DNA of 64,000 bases from Acidimicrobiaceae bacterium (lineage in GTDB: Bacteria; Actinomycetota; Acidimicrobiia; Acidimicrobiales; RAAP-2): positions 47,042 to 111,041 of the forward strand of contig PMOQ01000075.1 in the NCBI GenBank assembly GCA_003161255.1. The letters are read 5' to 3'. The notes below the pieces were generated by a model that did no database searches, was not told the DNA's origin, and was given only the letters and a program-made list of their open reading frames with translations. The stretch's first letter is position 1. Each line of letters opens with the position of its first letter. Position numbers and translations under genes: made by a program. Positions 8,429-17,401 of this stretch are shown here, one piece after another.

Positions 8429-10067
8429 CGTGGTGACCGGCCCGCCGATGCCGGCGGGCCGCTGGCCCGGCTCGGTGATCGCCCGATTGACCGCGCGGAA
8501 GGCAGCCCGTTCGGGGGTGCTGTGGGGCTATGTCTTCGGGGTCTACGTGGCCTCTACGGCGTTGGGGTATGCGGCGACATACAAGACCCAGACCGAGCGT
8601 GACCACTTGGCGACCACGTTCGGGACGAACGCGGCGATAGACGCGCTCATCGGCCCGGCCCGGCAGATTCAGACGGTGGCCGGCTTCACTGCGTGGCGGA
8701 GCTTGGGCGTCCTAAGCATCGTTGGGGCCGTCTGGGGGCTTTTGGCGGCGACCAGGCTTCTACGCGGGGAAGAGGATGCCGGTCGGTGGGAGGCACTGCT
8801 GGCAGGCCAGACAACCCCGAGACGCGGCGCCGCTCAAGCGCTCATCGGACTAGGAGTCGGAGCTGCCACGCTGTGGATGCTCACCGCAGTTGTCACTATC
8901 GCCGTGGGGCGCTCATCGAAGGTCGACATCGATGTGGGCGCGGCCATGTTCTTCGCGCTGGTACTGGTGGCGAGCGCCGTTATGTTCCTTGCCGTTGGGG
9001 CATTGGCCAGCCAGCTTGCGGCCACCCGCCGCCAGGCGGCCGCCTACGGCGGTGCGGCACTCGGGCTGAGTTATGCCCTGCGATTGGTGTCCGACTCCAG
9101 CACCCGATTCGGCTGGCTGCGGTGGGTGTCGCCTCTGGGTTGGGTCGAGCAGCTGCGTCCGGTTACGGCCTCAAGGCCACTCGTACTTCTGCCGATCGCC
9201 GGATTCACGGCGGTCTTGGTCGTCTCTGCCATCTCGTTGGCCGGCCGACGCGACTTGGGTGCGAGTGTGCTGCCGGATCGCAACACCGCCGAGGCACGCA
9301 CGCGGTTGCTCTCGGGGCCCCTCGGCTTGGCCATCCGCCTGGCCCGACCCACCGTCGCCGGGTGGGCGGTTGCGATCGGGGTGTTTGCGCTCCTTCTTGG
9401 CTTCATCGCCAAGGCTGCCGGCGAAGCGATCTCCAGTTCTTCAAGTGCCGAGCACGCGATCTCGCACCTCGGTGCCCCCGGGAGCGGGCCCGGGGCCTTC
9501 CTCGGGGTGACCTTCTTGATGGTCGCGCTGGTGGTGGCGCTCATGGGTGTCGCACAAGTTGTCGCGGCACGGACCGAGGAGTCCGGGGGAGAACTGGACA
9601 ACCTCCTCGTCCGGCCGGTCCGCCGTTGGTCCTGGCTCGTCGGGAGGCTGGTCGTGGCGATCGCGGCCTGTGTCATCAGCGGCCTGATCGCGGGCGTTTG
9701 CTCCTGGGTTGGCGAAACTAGCCAGCACTCTGGCGTTCGCTTCACGACCTTGCTTGGCGCCGGCTTCAACATCGTCCCTCCGGCGGTGTTGCTTCTGGGT
9801 GTCGGCCTGCTCACGCTGGGTATCTGGCCACGCGCGGTTTCGATCACCGTTTACGGGGTGCTCGCCTGGTCGTTCCTAGTCGATCTCATCGGCGGAATCA
9901 TCGGATTGAACCACTGGGTGCTCGATAGCTCGGTCTTCCATCAGATCGCGGTGGCTCCGGCCGTGGCTCCGAACTGGACGACGAACGGGATCTTGGTGGC
10001 GGTCGGTCTGGCCATGGCCACTATCGGCGGTATTGCTTTCATGCACCGGGACCTGCAGGGAGCTTGA
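8418..10067 (+). CDS. ABC transporter permease (polyketide-antibiotic exporter type)
   Basis: About 549 residues with roughly twelve hydrophobic segments in two halves. Examples are LWGYVFGVYVASTALGYAA near residue 35, MFFALVLVASAVMFLAVGAL near 180, and a cluster from residue 310 to the end. This double-length ABC-2 type architecture pairs with single CcmA-like ATPases in actinobacterial exporters. The start overlaps the ATPase gene. It may belong to the USP unit, but the inverted repeat at 7436 suggests its own control. The substrate cannot be read from sequence. Confidence 0.85.
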   Translation: MQADVVTGPPMPAGRWPGSVIARLTARKAARSGVLWGYVFGVYVASTALGYAATYKTQTERDHLATTFGTNAAIDALIGPARQIQTVAGFTAWRSLGVLSIVGAVWGLLAATRLLRGEEDAGRWEALLAGQTTPRRGAAQALIGLGVGAATLWMLTAVVTIAVGRSSKVDIDVGAAMFFALVLVASAVMFLAVGALASQLAATRRQAAAYGGAALGLSYALRLVSDSSTRFGWLRWVSPLGWVEQLRPVTASRPLVLLPIAGFTAVLVVSAISLAGRRDLGASVLPDRNTAEARTRLLSGPLGLAIRLARPTVAGWAVAIGVFALLLGFIAKAAGEAISSSSSAEHAISHLGAPGSGPGAFLGVTFLMVALVVALMGVAQVVAARTEESGGELDNLLVRPVRRWSWLVGRLVVAIAACVISGLIAGVCSWVGETSQHSGVRFTTLLGAGFNIVPPAVLLLGVGLLTLGIWPRAVSITVYGVLAWSFLVDLIGGIIGLNHWVLDSSVFHQIAVAPAVAPNWTTNGILVAVGLAMATIGGIAFMHRDLQGA

Positions 10068-10192
10068 CCGCGGGGACTCGATATCACGATTCGGGGTTAC
10101 TCGAAGGACTGTGGACCTGAAACCGATGTCGGCGTCCCCAGTTCGTGGCTGGCATCACATCGGCCAAGCGATCGCAAGATCGTTGGAGGACC

Positions 10193-10681
10193 TCACTCCG
10201 ATTTGCGTAAGGATTCCTCGGAGGCGCCGTGTTGTCCCACCCGTATCAGGACTGCGGCAACGTTCGCATGTAGCGCCATCGACTCCTGGTCTTGCACGAG
10301 CACTGTGAACAGCTGTGCCATCGAGATGATCCCAAGGGGAAAGTCAGCGACATCAAGGACGACGAGATGCCGAATGCCGAGGCTAATCATCATCGCCCCC
10401 GCAACGGCCGGGGTCGTCGACGCCGGCACCCAGTACGGATGACTTGTCGCGACGGTAGCGACCTCGTCATCTGCGCTGCACCTCGATACCCATGCGCAGG
10501 CAAGGTCGCGTTCGGTGACGATACGCAGCGGCGTTTCCCTCAGCAGTGCAGACGACACATGGCGCTCGGCCAAAAGCAGTGCGACCTCGGCCAACGTGTC
10601 CGCCTCCGAGACCACGGTTGGAGGATCGAGTGGCAAGTTCTCCAGGGTCTCCCTGAAACCAGCGGTCAACCACTCAGCCAT
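10193..10681 (-). CDS. CBS-domain pair protein (divergent)
   Basis: 162 residues with two CBS motifs: VSEADTLAEVALLLAERHVSSALL and RIVTERDLACAWV in the first, TTPAVAGAMMISLGIRHLVVLD and GIISMAQLF in the second. A C-terminal ~30-residue tail carries no recognised motif. It differs from the other two CBS proteins here in length and sequence. The box at 10717-10730 lies 35 bp before the start, so it appears independently regulated. Nucleotide binding is expected from the family. Confidence 0.8.
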   Translation of the reverse strand: MAEWLTAGFRETLENLPLDPPTVVSEADTLAEVALLLAERHVSSALLRETPLRIVTERDLACAWVSRCSADDEVATVATSHPYWVPASTTPAVAGAMMISLGIRHLVVLDVADFPLGIISMAQLFTVLVQDQESMALHANVAAVLIRVGQHGASEESLRKSE

Positions 10682-10716
10682 ACCACCAGGTTGGTGCCAG
10701 CGCTACCTCACTGTTA

Positions 10717-10730
10717 GGGCCATTTGGCCC
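10717..10730 (-). promoter_or_regulatory. DosR-like box upstream of CBS gene
   Basis: GGGCCATTTGGCCC is close to fully palindromic and lies 35 bp before the minus-strand CBS start. Confidence 0.62.
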
Positions 10731-10760
10731 AAGATTTCCTGGATGTCTAATTCCAAGGGG

Positions 10761-11213
10761 TCACCCGTGGTCGTAGGCGACGAGGGAGCGCAGCTTTTTC
10801 TGGCCGGCCGTTGTGGTTGTGCCAGATGGCAGCGGTCAACGCGAGGAGACGCTGCAGGACCCTGGTCATGACCCCACCAGGGGTCCGTCCTCCGTGGCGC
10901 GGGTCTTCAAGGTGGCGTTGACCGATTCGAGAGCTGGCACAGGGGCTTCAGCAATGGCGTCGTCGTCCGATGGTGCCCGGGGGCGGTCGCGGGACGAACC
11001 AGGGTGACGCCGCGCTCGTTGAGTTGGGTCTCGAACTCCTTGGACGCGTAGCCCTTGTCGGCCAGGATCGTCTGGCCGGGGCGCAACAGGCCCGGCTGGG
11101 ACTCGAAGAGCTTCCGGGCCACCTCGCGCTCTGGAGCTTGGGGTGGGCCAGGCAAAGGTGACCGGCAGCCCCGTTGGGGTGCATACGAGATGACAGTCGC
11201 TGTCGCCTTGATC
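10761..11213 (-). pseudogene. IS982-type transposase remnant with frameshifts
   Basis: On the minus strand, pieces of one transposase appear in different frames. In order they are CHLVCTPTGLPV, then TILADKGYASKEFE with LNERGVTLVRPA, then LESVNATLK, then a LALTAAIWHN segment and a terminal SLVAYDHG followed by a stop. These match the DDE core and C-terminus of IS982-family transposases. At least three frame changes and the missing N-terminus make it inactive. No terminal inverted repeats were seen. It separates two CBS genes. Confidence 0.7.
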
Positions 11214-11260
11214 AGCCCGAGAGCCACCTGCTCGCTTCGCGGCCTCTTCGACTGTGCTCT

Positions 11261-11683
11261 TTACGACTGGGGTGATGCCAGCTCTTTGGCAATCGGCGAC
11301 ACGACAGCACCCAGCTCGAGGACCAAAGAGACGAGAAGGTCATCAACGGTGATGATCCCCGCCAAATCGGTGTCCTCGACGACCGGAAGCCGTCGCACGC
11401 CTGCCTCCCTGATCGTCCGGAAGGCCTGGAAGACATCCGCCGACCCTTGAATGGTGACGGGTGCTTCTGTCATGACTTCGCTGATCTCGGCATCCGACGA
11501 CCGGCCATCGCCGACTCCACGAATCGTGATGTCACGGTCGGTCACTATCCCGAGGAACTTGTCACCGCTCACCACGAGCAGTGACCCAACTCCATGATGA
11601 CCCATGAGCCGAGCCGCCTCCTCGAGCGTGCATTCGGGAGGCACGGTAACCGGAGCGCTCCGTAAGCATTCTCTTATCAACAT
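11261..11683 (-). CDS. CBS-domain pair protein
   Basis: About 140 residues with two CBS motifs, including GSLLVVSGDKFLGIVTDRDIT and RRLPVVEDTDLAGIITVDDLL. The track start at 11758 is too early; ATG 11683 is preceded by AAAGGAA at 9 nt and opens MLIRECL. It lies downstream of GAPDH on the same strand after 157 bp without its own clear DosR-like box, so it may be read from the GAPDH promoter. It resembles the CBS protein at 5438 (same VDDLL ending) more than the one at 10193. Confidence 0.85.
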   Translation of the reverse strand: MLIRECLRSAPVTVPPECTLEEAARLMGHHGVGSLLVVSGDKFLGIVTDRDITIRGVGDGRSSDAEISEVMTEAPVTIQGSADVFQAFRTIREAGVRRLPVVEDTDLAGIITVDDLLVSLVLELGAVVSPIAKELASPQS

Positions 11684-11840
11684 AAGACGCTGTTCCTTTC
11701 CTGCGTGACCTGTTCCATGCGTTGGCTGAGTCTGAGCGAGATTCGTTGCCGGGGTCACATTCGGCAGCGGTCACGACGCCTTGACCGCCTCGGCCGTCGA
11801 AGCGAACTTGGAACATACGGCACCTCGCGTGGACGGGGGA

Positions 11841-12848
11841 CTAGTCCGCCGTGCCGACCAGAACCGCGAGATCGGCGAGCCGACTTGAGTACCCCGACTC
11901 GTTGTCGTACCAACCGAGCACCTTGACCAAGTGACCGTGGGCCATCGTGAGTGCGGAGTCGAAGACGCACGAGGCAGGTGAGTTCACGATGTCGCTCGAC
12001 ACGAGGGGCTCTTCGGAATATTCGAGAAGCCCCGCGAGGCGACCAGATCGCGCCGCGGCGCGGTATGCCTCATTGATATCTCCGACGCTCGGTGTGGAGC
12101 GCAGCTGCGCGACAAGATCAGTGATCGATACGTCGGGCACCGGGACACGAAGTGCCAGGCCGTCGAGGTTGCCAGCCACATTCGGGAGGACGAGTCCGGT
12201 TGCCTTGGCCGCGCCGGTTGTGGTTGGCACAATGTTCATCGCCGCCCCTCGGGACCGTCGGGGGTCCTTGTTCAGCGCGTCGACGAGGCTCTGGTCGTCC
12301 GTGTAGGCGTGCACAGTGGTCATAAAGCCGTTTTCCAAGCCAAAGGCGTCATCGAGCACCTTTACGAGAGGGGCCAGGCAGTTTGTTGTGCATGAGGCAT
12401 TCGAGATGACGAAGTGCCGGGCCCGATCGAACGTATCCTCGTTCACTCCGATGACGAACGTCGCGTCAGGGTTGGTGGCGGGCGCGGAGATCACAACACG
12501 GGTCGCGCCAGCTTCAAGGTGTTCGGCTGCCCTCTCCCTTTTGGTGTATTTGCCGGTCGACTCGACGACGACATCGATCCCAAGCTCTTGCCACGGAAGA
12601 TGCTTAGCCTCGGGTTCCGAAAGCATCTTGATGCGGTGTTTTCCGACGATCATCGCATCGCCGTCAACGTGTACAGGCTCGGGGTATCGACCATGCACGG
12701 AGTCTCGGGCGAACAGTCGGGCGAGTGCCTCGGCGGCACCAAGGTCGTTGATCGCCACGACCTCGAGCCCAGGGTGAAAGGCCAGCGCCGAGCGCAGCAG
12801 AGACCGTCCGGTACGTCCGAATCCGTTGATCGCCAGTCGCACTGTCAT
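11841..12848 (-). CDS. gap: glyceraldehyde-3-phosphate dehydrogenase
   Basis: 335 residues, full length. The NAD site is INGFGRTGRS, the catalytic cysteine is in SNASCTTNCLAP, and downstream motifs TTTGAAKA and WYDNESGYSSRL are present. It interconverts glyceraldehyde-3-phosphate and 1,3-bisphosphoglycerate in the cytosol. It stands alone, away from pgk/tpi, among stress genes and 74 bp behind a DosR-like box, so it is likely a second, low-oxygen isoform. Whether a housekeeping copy exists cannot be seen here. Confidence 0.93.
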   Translation of the reverse strand: MTVRLAINGFGRTGRSLLRSALAFHPGLEVVAINDLGAAEALARLFARDSVHGRYPEPVHVDGDAMIVGKHRIKMLSEPEAKHLPWQELGIDVVVESTGKYTKRERAAEHLEAGATRVVISAPATNPDATFVIGVNEDTFDRARHFVISNASCTTNCLAPLVKVLDDAFGLENGFMTTVHAYTDDQSLVDALNKDPRRSRGAAMNIVPTTTGAAKATGLVLPNVAGNLDGLALRVPVPDVSITDLVAQLRSTPSVGDINEAYRAAARSGRLAGLLEYSEEPLVSSDIVNSPASCVFDSALTMAHGHLVKVLGWYDNESGYSSRLADLAVLVGTAD

Positions 12849-12922
12849 GGCTCGCTCTTTCGTCCGACAAGATCGACTGATCTCACCCCCCTCATGGTGC
12901 CTCTCTCACCGTGCTCGGGATA

Positions 12923-12936
12923 GGGCCGAAGGTCAC
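12923..12936 (-). promoter_or_regulatory. DosR-like box upstream of GAPDH
   Basis: GGGCCGAAGGTCAC, 74 bp before the GAPDH start on the minus strand; almost identical to the copy before adh at 1577. Confidence 0.62.
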
Positions 12937-13119
12937 TCGGCGTCACATTCCGCTGGTTGCCAGGACGGACCTGCAAGAGAGCAAGGCGGAGTTGAGAGGT
13001 GACGCCCGACCTTGAGGATCTTGCACCCCGACCGGTGGCGAAGACAGGGAGCTAGGTGCACTCGGCGGAGGCCTCGGTGTCCGTCTGATTGCTTGAGTGG
13101 GTTCCCCTTCGGCGTCGGT

Positions 13120-14145
13120 TCACCAGCCGGTTCGGTTTTCCAGGACGGCGGCCCCGTTCACTCTGTCGCTCGCAAGGTCCTCGAGGGCCTGGTCGGCCTG
13201 GTCCATCGGGTAGGAGATGGCCGAGACCCGAATCGGGATCCGGGCTGCGATCTCCAGAAAGTCGTTGCCGTCACGACGGGTGTTGGCGGTGACGCTGCAG
13301 AGGGTGCGCTCCTCGAAGAGGTGCCGCTCGTAGTTCAAGGCTGGGATGTCGCTCAGGTGGATGCCGGCGATGGCCAGGACGCCACCGCGGTCAAGGGCGG
13401 CCAAGGCCGGCGGGACCAGCGTCCCGACCGGGGCGAAGAGGATGGCGGCGTCGAGGGGTTCGGGTGGTGGGTCTGCCTCGTGGCCGGCGCTTGTCGCCCC
13501 CAGTTCCAAGGCCAGCCGCTGGGCATCGACCGACCGGGTGAGCACATGGACCCGCGCCCCTTCGGCCAAGGCGACCTGGGCGGTGAGGTGAGCCGAACCG
13601 CCGAACCCGTAGATCCCGAGTCGCCCGCCCGGTGGAAGCTGAGAGCGGCGGAGGGCCCGGTAACCGATGATGCCTGCGCACAGCAGCGGTGCTGCCTCTT
13701 GGTCGGTGAAAGTGCCCGGGATGGCATAGGCAAAGCGCTCATCGACGACCACGTACTCGGCGTAACCACCGTCGAGGTCCCAGCCCGTGAACAGGGGCGC
13801 GATGCACAGGTTCTCTCGGCTGGCGGTGCAGAATCGGCACGTCCCACAGGTGCGGGCGAGCCACGGGACGGCTATCCGATCTCCCTCTTCGAAGCGGGAG
13901 CATGCCGGACCGATCTCATCGACGACGCCGACCACCTCATGGCCCGGTATGACGAGGTGCTCTTTGGGGGAGAGATCGCCCTCGGCGAGGTGCAGGTCGG
14001 TACGACAGACACCACACACACGGACGTGGACGCGCAGCTGTCCTCTACCTGGACGCGGAATGGGCCGCTCGATGCGCCTCAATGGCTTGCCGCCGATTGG
14101 TCCGGGAGCGTCCACCGCCCATGCGTGCATCATTCCTGGTGTCAT
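13120..14145 (-). CDS. zinc-dependent alcohol dehydrogenase, AdhA-like
   Basis: 341 residues of the MDR family. It has CGVCRTDLHLAEGDL and GHEVVG around the catalytic zinc, four structural-zinc cysteines in CGTCRFCTASRENLC, and the cofactor motif GIYGFGGSAH. Sequence style matches the class annotated as AdhA/zinc-binding alcohol dehydrogenase (compare Rv1862). It is not closely similar to the ADH at 469. It is divergent from the second HAD-GH65 gene, and the box at 14333 lies between them (187 bp from this start). It may regenerate NAD during low-oxygen metabolism (inference). Confidence 0.88.
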   Translation of the reverse strand: MTPGMMHAWAVDAPGPIGGKPLRRIERPIPRPGRGQLRVHVRVCGVCRTDLHLAEGDLSPKEHLVIPGHEVVGVVDEIGPACSRFEEGDRIAVPWLARTCGTCRFCTASRENLCIAPLFTGWDLDGGYAEYVVVDERFAYAIPGTFTDQEAAPLLCAGIIGYRALRRSQLPPGGRLGIYGFGGSAHLTAQVALAEGARVHVLTRSVDAQRLALELGATSAGHEADPPPEPLDAAILFAPVGTLVPPALAALDRGGVLAIAGIHLSDIPALNYERHLFEERTLCSVTANTRRDGNDFLEIAARIPIRVSAISYPMDQADQALEDLASDRVNGAAVLENRTGW

Positions 14146-14332
14146 CCGCGAAACCCCGATCGATTCTCAGTCCTCGACTATGACGCGAACGGCCGGCACG
14201 CCGAGATCGGCCTCTAGGCACACGCCCTGTCCTCGGTTCGCGACCGTCAGTGGGTCGGGGTTGCTGAGCCCTGTTGGCTCGTCATCTCGACCACCTCCAG
14301 GTGACGGTACGCCGATCACCCGTCGTCGGGCA

Positions 14333-14346
14333 GGGTCGAATGCCCC
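14333..14346 (+). promoter_or_regulatory. DosR-like box between adhA-like and HAD-GH65 genes
   Basis: GGGTCGAATGCCCC matches 11 of 14 positions of the local consensus. It lies 64 bp before the proposed GTG start (14411) of the HAD-GH65 gene, so that gene is the better target. Confidence 0.5.
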
Positions 14347-14410
14347 GATCTTGAGCTCCGAATGACCATTGCCCCTAGCGGTCCGGCCCGACGGTTGGGA
14401 CGATGGGGGA

Positions 14411-17401
14411 GTGAGCCCGCGTCGATACCGTGCCCCGGAGGTTCCCGACTCGACCTTCGAGGCGGTCATCTTCGACTGGGACGGCACCGCGGTCCCAGAC
14501 CGGCAAGCCGACGCAACGGCGGTACGCGGTCGGGTCGAGGGGCTCTGTAGGGCGGGGGTACACGTGTTCGTCGTGAGCGGCACGCATGTCGAGAACATCG
14601 ACGGCCAGCTCGAGGCCAGGCCACGGGGTCCGGGACAACTGTACCTGTGCTGCAACCGGGGCTCCGAGGTCTTCGAGGTCACCGGAAAGGGTCCAGTTCT
14701 CGTGTCCCGGCGCGTCGCCAGTACCGACGAAGACCGAGCGCTCGACCGGGCGGCCGAGGGGACCGTTGAGCGGCTCCGGACGCGAGGTTTGGAAGCCAAA
14801 GTGGTGACCCAGCGGCTCAATCGCCGCAAGATCGATCTCATCCCCCTTCCGGAATTGGCCGATCCCAAGAAGGCGGACATCGACTTGCTCGCCGATGCGG
14901 TCAGCGCTCGGCTGGCCACGGCCGGGATCGCGGACCTGGCCGAGGTGGTCGCCCTCGCCGGCGACGCCGCGCGCGCGGGCGGGTTGGTCGACCCGCGGAT
15001 CACGAGCGACGTGAAGCACGTGGAGATCGGGCTGACCGACAAATCGGACTCAGCCCGGTTCGCGGCCAGCTGGCTGGCCGCGCGAGGCGTCACCGGTGCG
15101 CTGGTACTGATCGGGGGTGACGAGCTCGGACCCATCGGTGGGGTGGCCGGAAGCGATTCGATGATGTTGGTGGACGCTTTCGCTCGTGCCACGGTGGTGT
15201 CGGTGGGGATCGAGCCTGGTGGCGTCCCCACTCCGGTGGTGCACCTGGGCGGCGGCCCAGCCCGTTTCGCGGAGCTGCTCGACGGCCAGCTCGGACGCCG
15301 AGCCGGCCACCGGGTACCCCAGATCGACCCGGACCCAGCCTGGGTCGTCGCGCTGCCCAACGTCCAGGCCAAGGAACGAGTCGCCGAGGCGCTCGGCACT
15401 CTCGGCAACGGCTTCGCCGCGACGCGAGGCTCCCGGGAAGAGGACGGACCCGGGACCTCGCCGCTCTTCCTGGTGAGTGGGGTCTACACCGAGGACAACC
15501 GCTTGGTCCCCGGGCCGACCTGGACCGGCCTCGAACTGGAAAGCGGTCACGACCGATCCACCGAGCGCCGGTTGCTCGACCTGCGTACCGGTGTCCTGGT
15601 CCGTTCCGGGAACGACGGAAAGGGGCTGCGGTCCATGCGCTTTGTCTCCGCCGCCTCGCCTCACGCCATGGCTTTGCGAGCCGAGGCGGTCGAGCCCTGC
15701 CTTGAGCCCGGCGACCCGCTGCGGCCGCCCGGAGACACCGTGGACTTCGAACGAGAAGACCGAGGTGAGGTGCGCATGGCCCGGACGGGTCAGAGCGGTC
15801 ACGAGATCGCAGTGGCCACCCGCGAACGCGTTGGGACTGTGGCCGGCCGGCGGGTGGTCGAACGGATGGCCGCTTGGGCCGCTGGCTCTGGCCAGAAGAG
15901 CTTCGACGACGCTGAACGGCAGCTCCTGGAGGTCGAAGCGATGGGCTTCGACCAACTGCTGGCCGGGCACAGAGAAGCGTGGACGGGCCGGTGGACAGAC
16001 GCACAGGTAGTGATCGATGGGGACCCCGAGGCCGAACTGGCGGCGCGGTTCAGTCTGTTCCACCTCCTGTCGGCGGCCTCCGACACCGGGGAGAGTGCGG
16101 TTGGGGCCCGCGGATTGACCGGCGACGCCTACGCGGGACATGTCTTTTGGGACGCCGACGTCTTCGTGTTGCCGGCGCTGGCGGCCATCCGGCCAGCGGC
16201 GGCGCGGGCAATGCTCGAATACCGCATCCGCCGCCTCCCTGCAGCCCGGGCCACCGCCATCGGCCTGGGATTGCAAGGGGCCCGCTTCCCCTGGGAGTCG
16301 GCCGGTGACGGGAGCGACGTCACGCCCCGTCAAGTGATCGGACTTCACGGCGAGATCATCCCGATCACCACCGGCCCCCACGAAGAACACATCGTGGCTG
16401 ACATTGCCTGGTCGGCGGCGCGCTACGCGGCGTGGACGGGGGACGAGCACTTCCTGGCCGGAGCTGGACGCGACCTGCTCGTCGACACCGCCCGCTACTG
16501 GTCCAGCCGAATTCGGACCGATGCGGAGGGCCGTGGCCACCTCTTCGGGGTCGAGGGCCCCGACGAGTACCACGAGGTGGTCGACGACAACGCGTACACC
16601 AACGTTATGGCCCGTTGGAATTTGTCCCAAGGCGCGAAGTTCCTCGCGAAGACCGACCCCGCCTCCCCGGAGGCCCGCCGGTGGCTCATCCAGGCCGAGG
16701 GGTTGGTCGACGGGTGGAACTCCGAGCGGGGTCTCTACGAGCAGTTCGCGGGGTACTTCGACTTGGAGCCGCTGCTCATGTCCGATGTTGCCGCGCCGCC
16801 GGTCGCAGTCGACGTGCTGCTCGGTCCGGGGCGGGTGGCCGGCTCTCAGCTCATCAAACAGGCCGACGTGATGATGCTCCATCACCTGGTGCCAGAAGAG
16901 GTGGTGGCCGGGTCGCTCGGCCCGTGCCTCGCCTTCTATGAGCCTCGGACCGCGCACGGCAGCTCGCTGTCCCCGGCCGTCTCGGCTTCCCTGCTCGCCC
17001 GTTCCGGTCAGCCCGAGCGGGCCCTTGAGCTGTTCCGGATGGCCGCCCACCTCGACCTCGACGATCTCACCGACACCACGGCCGGCGGCCTCCATCTGGC
17101 CACCATGGGCGGGGTGTGGCAAGCCCTGGCATACGGGTTCCTCGGTCTACGCGCCGAAGGCTCCCACGCCCCGCGGGTCAACCTGGAAGTCGACCCCTGC
17201 CTCCCCGGAGCGTGGTCCGCCCTCGGGCTCACCTTCGTTTTTCGAGGACACCCGATTGGCGTCCACGCCGATCACGAGCGGGTCGGGATCACCTGCGAGA
17301 AGCCGCTCCTCGTGCGCGTGGCCAATGGAGCACCGAAGCGATGCGAGCCACCCGGCGCCACCTTCTCCTTGACGTCACGGCGCAACGAAAGGACACCATG
17401 A
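14411..17401 (+). CDS. trehalose-phosphatase-like HAD fused to GH65 glycoside phosphorylase
   Basis: About 996 residues. The first ~270 form a HAD phosphatase with FDWDGTAVPD and a VVSGTHVENID cap region, like the OtsB-type part of mycobacterial OtsB1. The remainder is a GH65 phosphorylase with HVFWDADVF, the acid Glu in GPDEYHEV, KQADVMMLHH and THGSSLSPA. Expected role: breakdown or remodelling of trehalose-like disaccharides with phosphate. The track uses TTG 14369, which is only 22 bp from the box and has no ribosome site; GTG 14411 is preferred. The stop overlaps the start of the USP gene (ATGA), so they form an operon. The substrate is inferred only. Confidence 0.85.
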   Translation: MSPRRYRAPEVPDSTFEAVIFDWDGTAVPDRQADATAVRGRVEGLCRAGVHVFVVSGTHVENIDGQLEARPRGPGQLYLCCNRGSEVFEVTGKGPVLVSRRVASTDEDRALDRAAEGTVERLRTRGLEAKVVTQRLNRRKIDLIPLPELADPKKADIDLLADAVSARLATAGIADLAEVVALAGDAARAGGLVDPRITSDVKHVEIGLTDKSDSARFAASWLAARGVTGALVLIGGDELGPIGGVAGSDSMMLVDAFARATVVSVGIEPGGVPTPVVHLGGGPARFAELLDGQLGRRAGHRVPQIDPDPAWVVALPNVQAKERVAEALGTLGNGFAATRGSREEDGPGTSPLFLVSGVYTEDNRLVPGPTWTGLELESGHDRSTERRLLDLRTGVLVRSGNDGKGLRSMRFVSAASPHAMALRAEAVEPCLEPGDPLRPPGDTVDFEREDRGEVRMARTGQSGHEIAVATRERVGTVAGRRVVERMAAWAAGSGQKSFDDAERQLLEVEAMGFDQLLAGHREAWTGRWTDAQVVIDGDPEAELAARFSLFHLLSAASDTGESAVGARGLTGDAYAGHVFWDADVFVLPALAAIRPAAARAMLEYRIRRLPAARATAIGLGLQGARFPWESAGDGSDVTPRQVIGLHGEIIPITTGPHEEHIVADIAWSAARYAAWTGDEHFLAGAGRDLLVDTARYWSSRIRTDAEGRGHLFGVEGPDEYHEVVDDNAYTNVMARWNLSQGAKFLAKTDPASPEARRWLIQAEGLVDGWNSERGLYEQFAGYFDLEPLLMSDVAAPPVAVDVLLGPGRVAGSQLIKQADVMMLHHLVPEEVVAGSLGPCLAFYEPRTAHGSSLSPAVSASLLARSGQPERALELFRMAAHLDLDDLTDTTAGGLHLATMGGVWQALAYGFLGLRAEGSHAPRVNLEVDPCLPGAWSALGLTFVFRGHPIGVHADHERVGITCEKPLLVRVANGAPKRCEPPGATFSLTSRRNERTP

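Noticed and set aside
10033-10308. Short plus ORF after the ABC permease
   Set aside because: Overlaps the permease end and the CBS antisense; no ribosome site or domain.
11838-11847. GGACTAGTCC palindrome as a DosR-like box for the CBS gene at 11261
   Set aside because: Half-sites are two bases too close for the box and it overlaps the GAPDH stop codon.
13012-14217. Plus-strand ORF of 401 codons
   Set aside because: Antisense shadow of the AdhA-like dehydrogenase; no recognisable domain.
15050-17122. Minus-strand ORF of 690 codons
   Set aside because: Antisense shadow of the HAD-GH65 gene, which has clear catalytic motifs.
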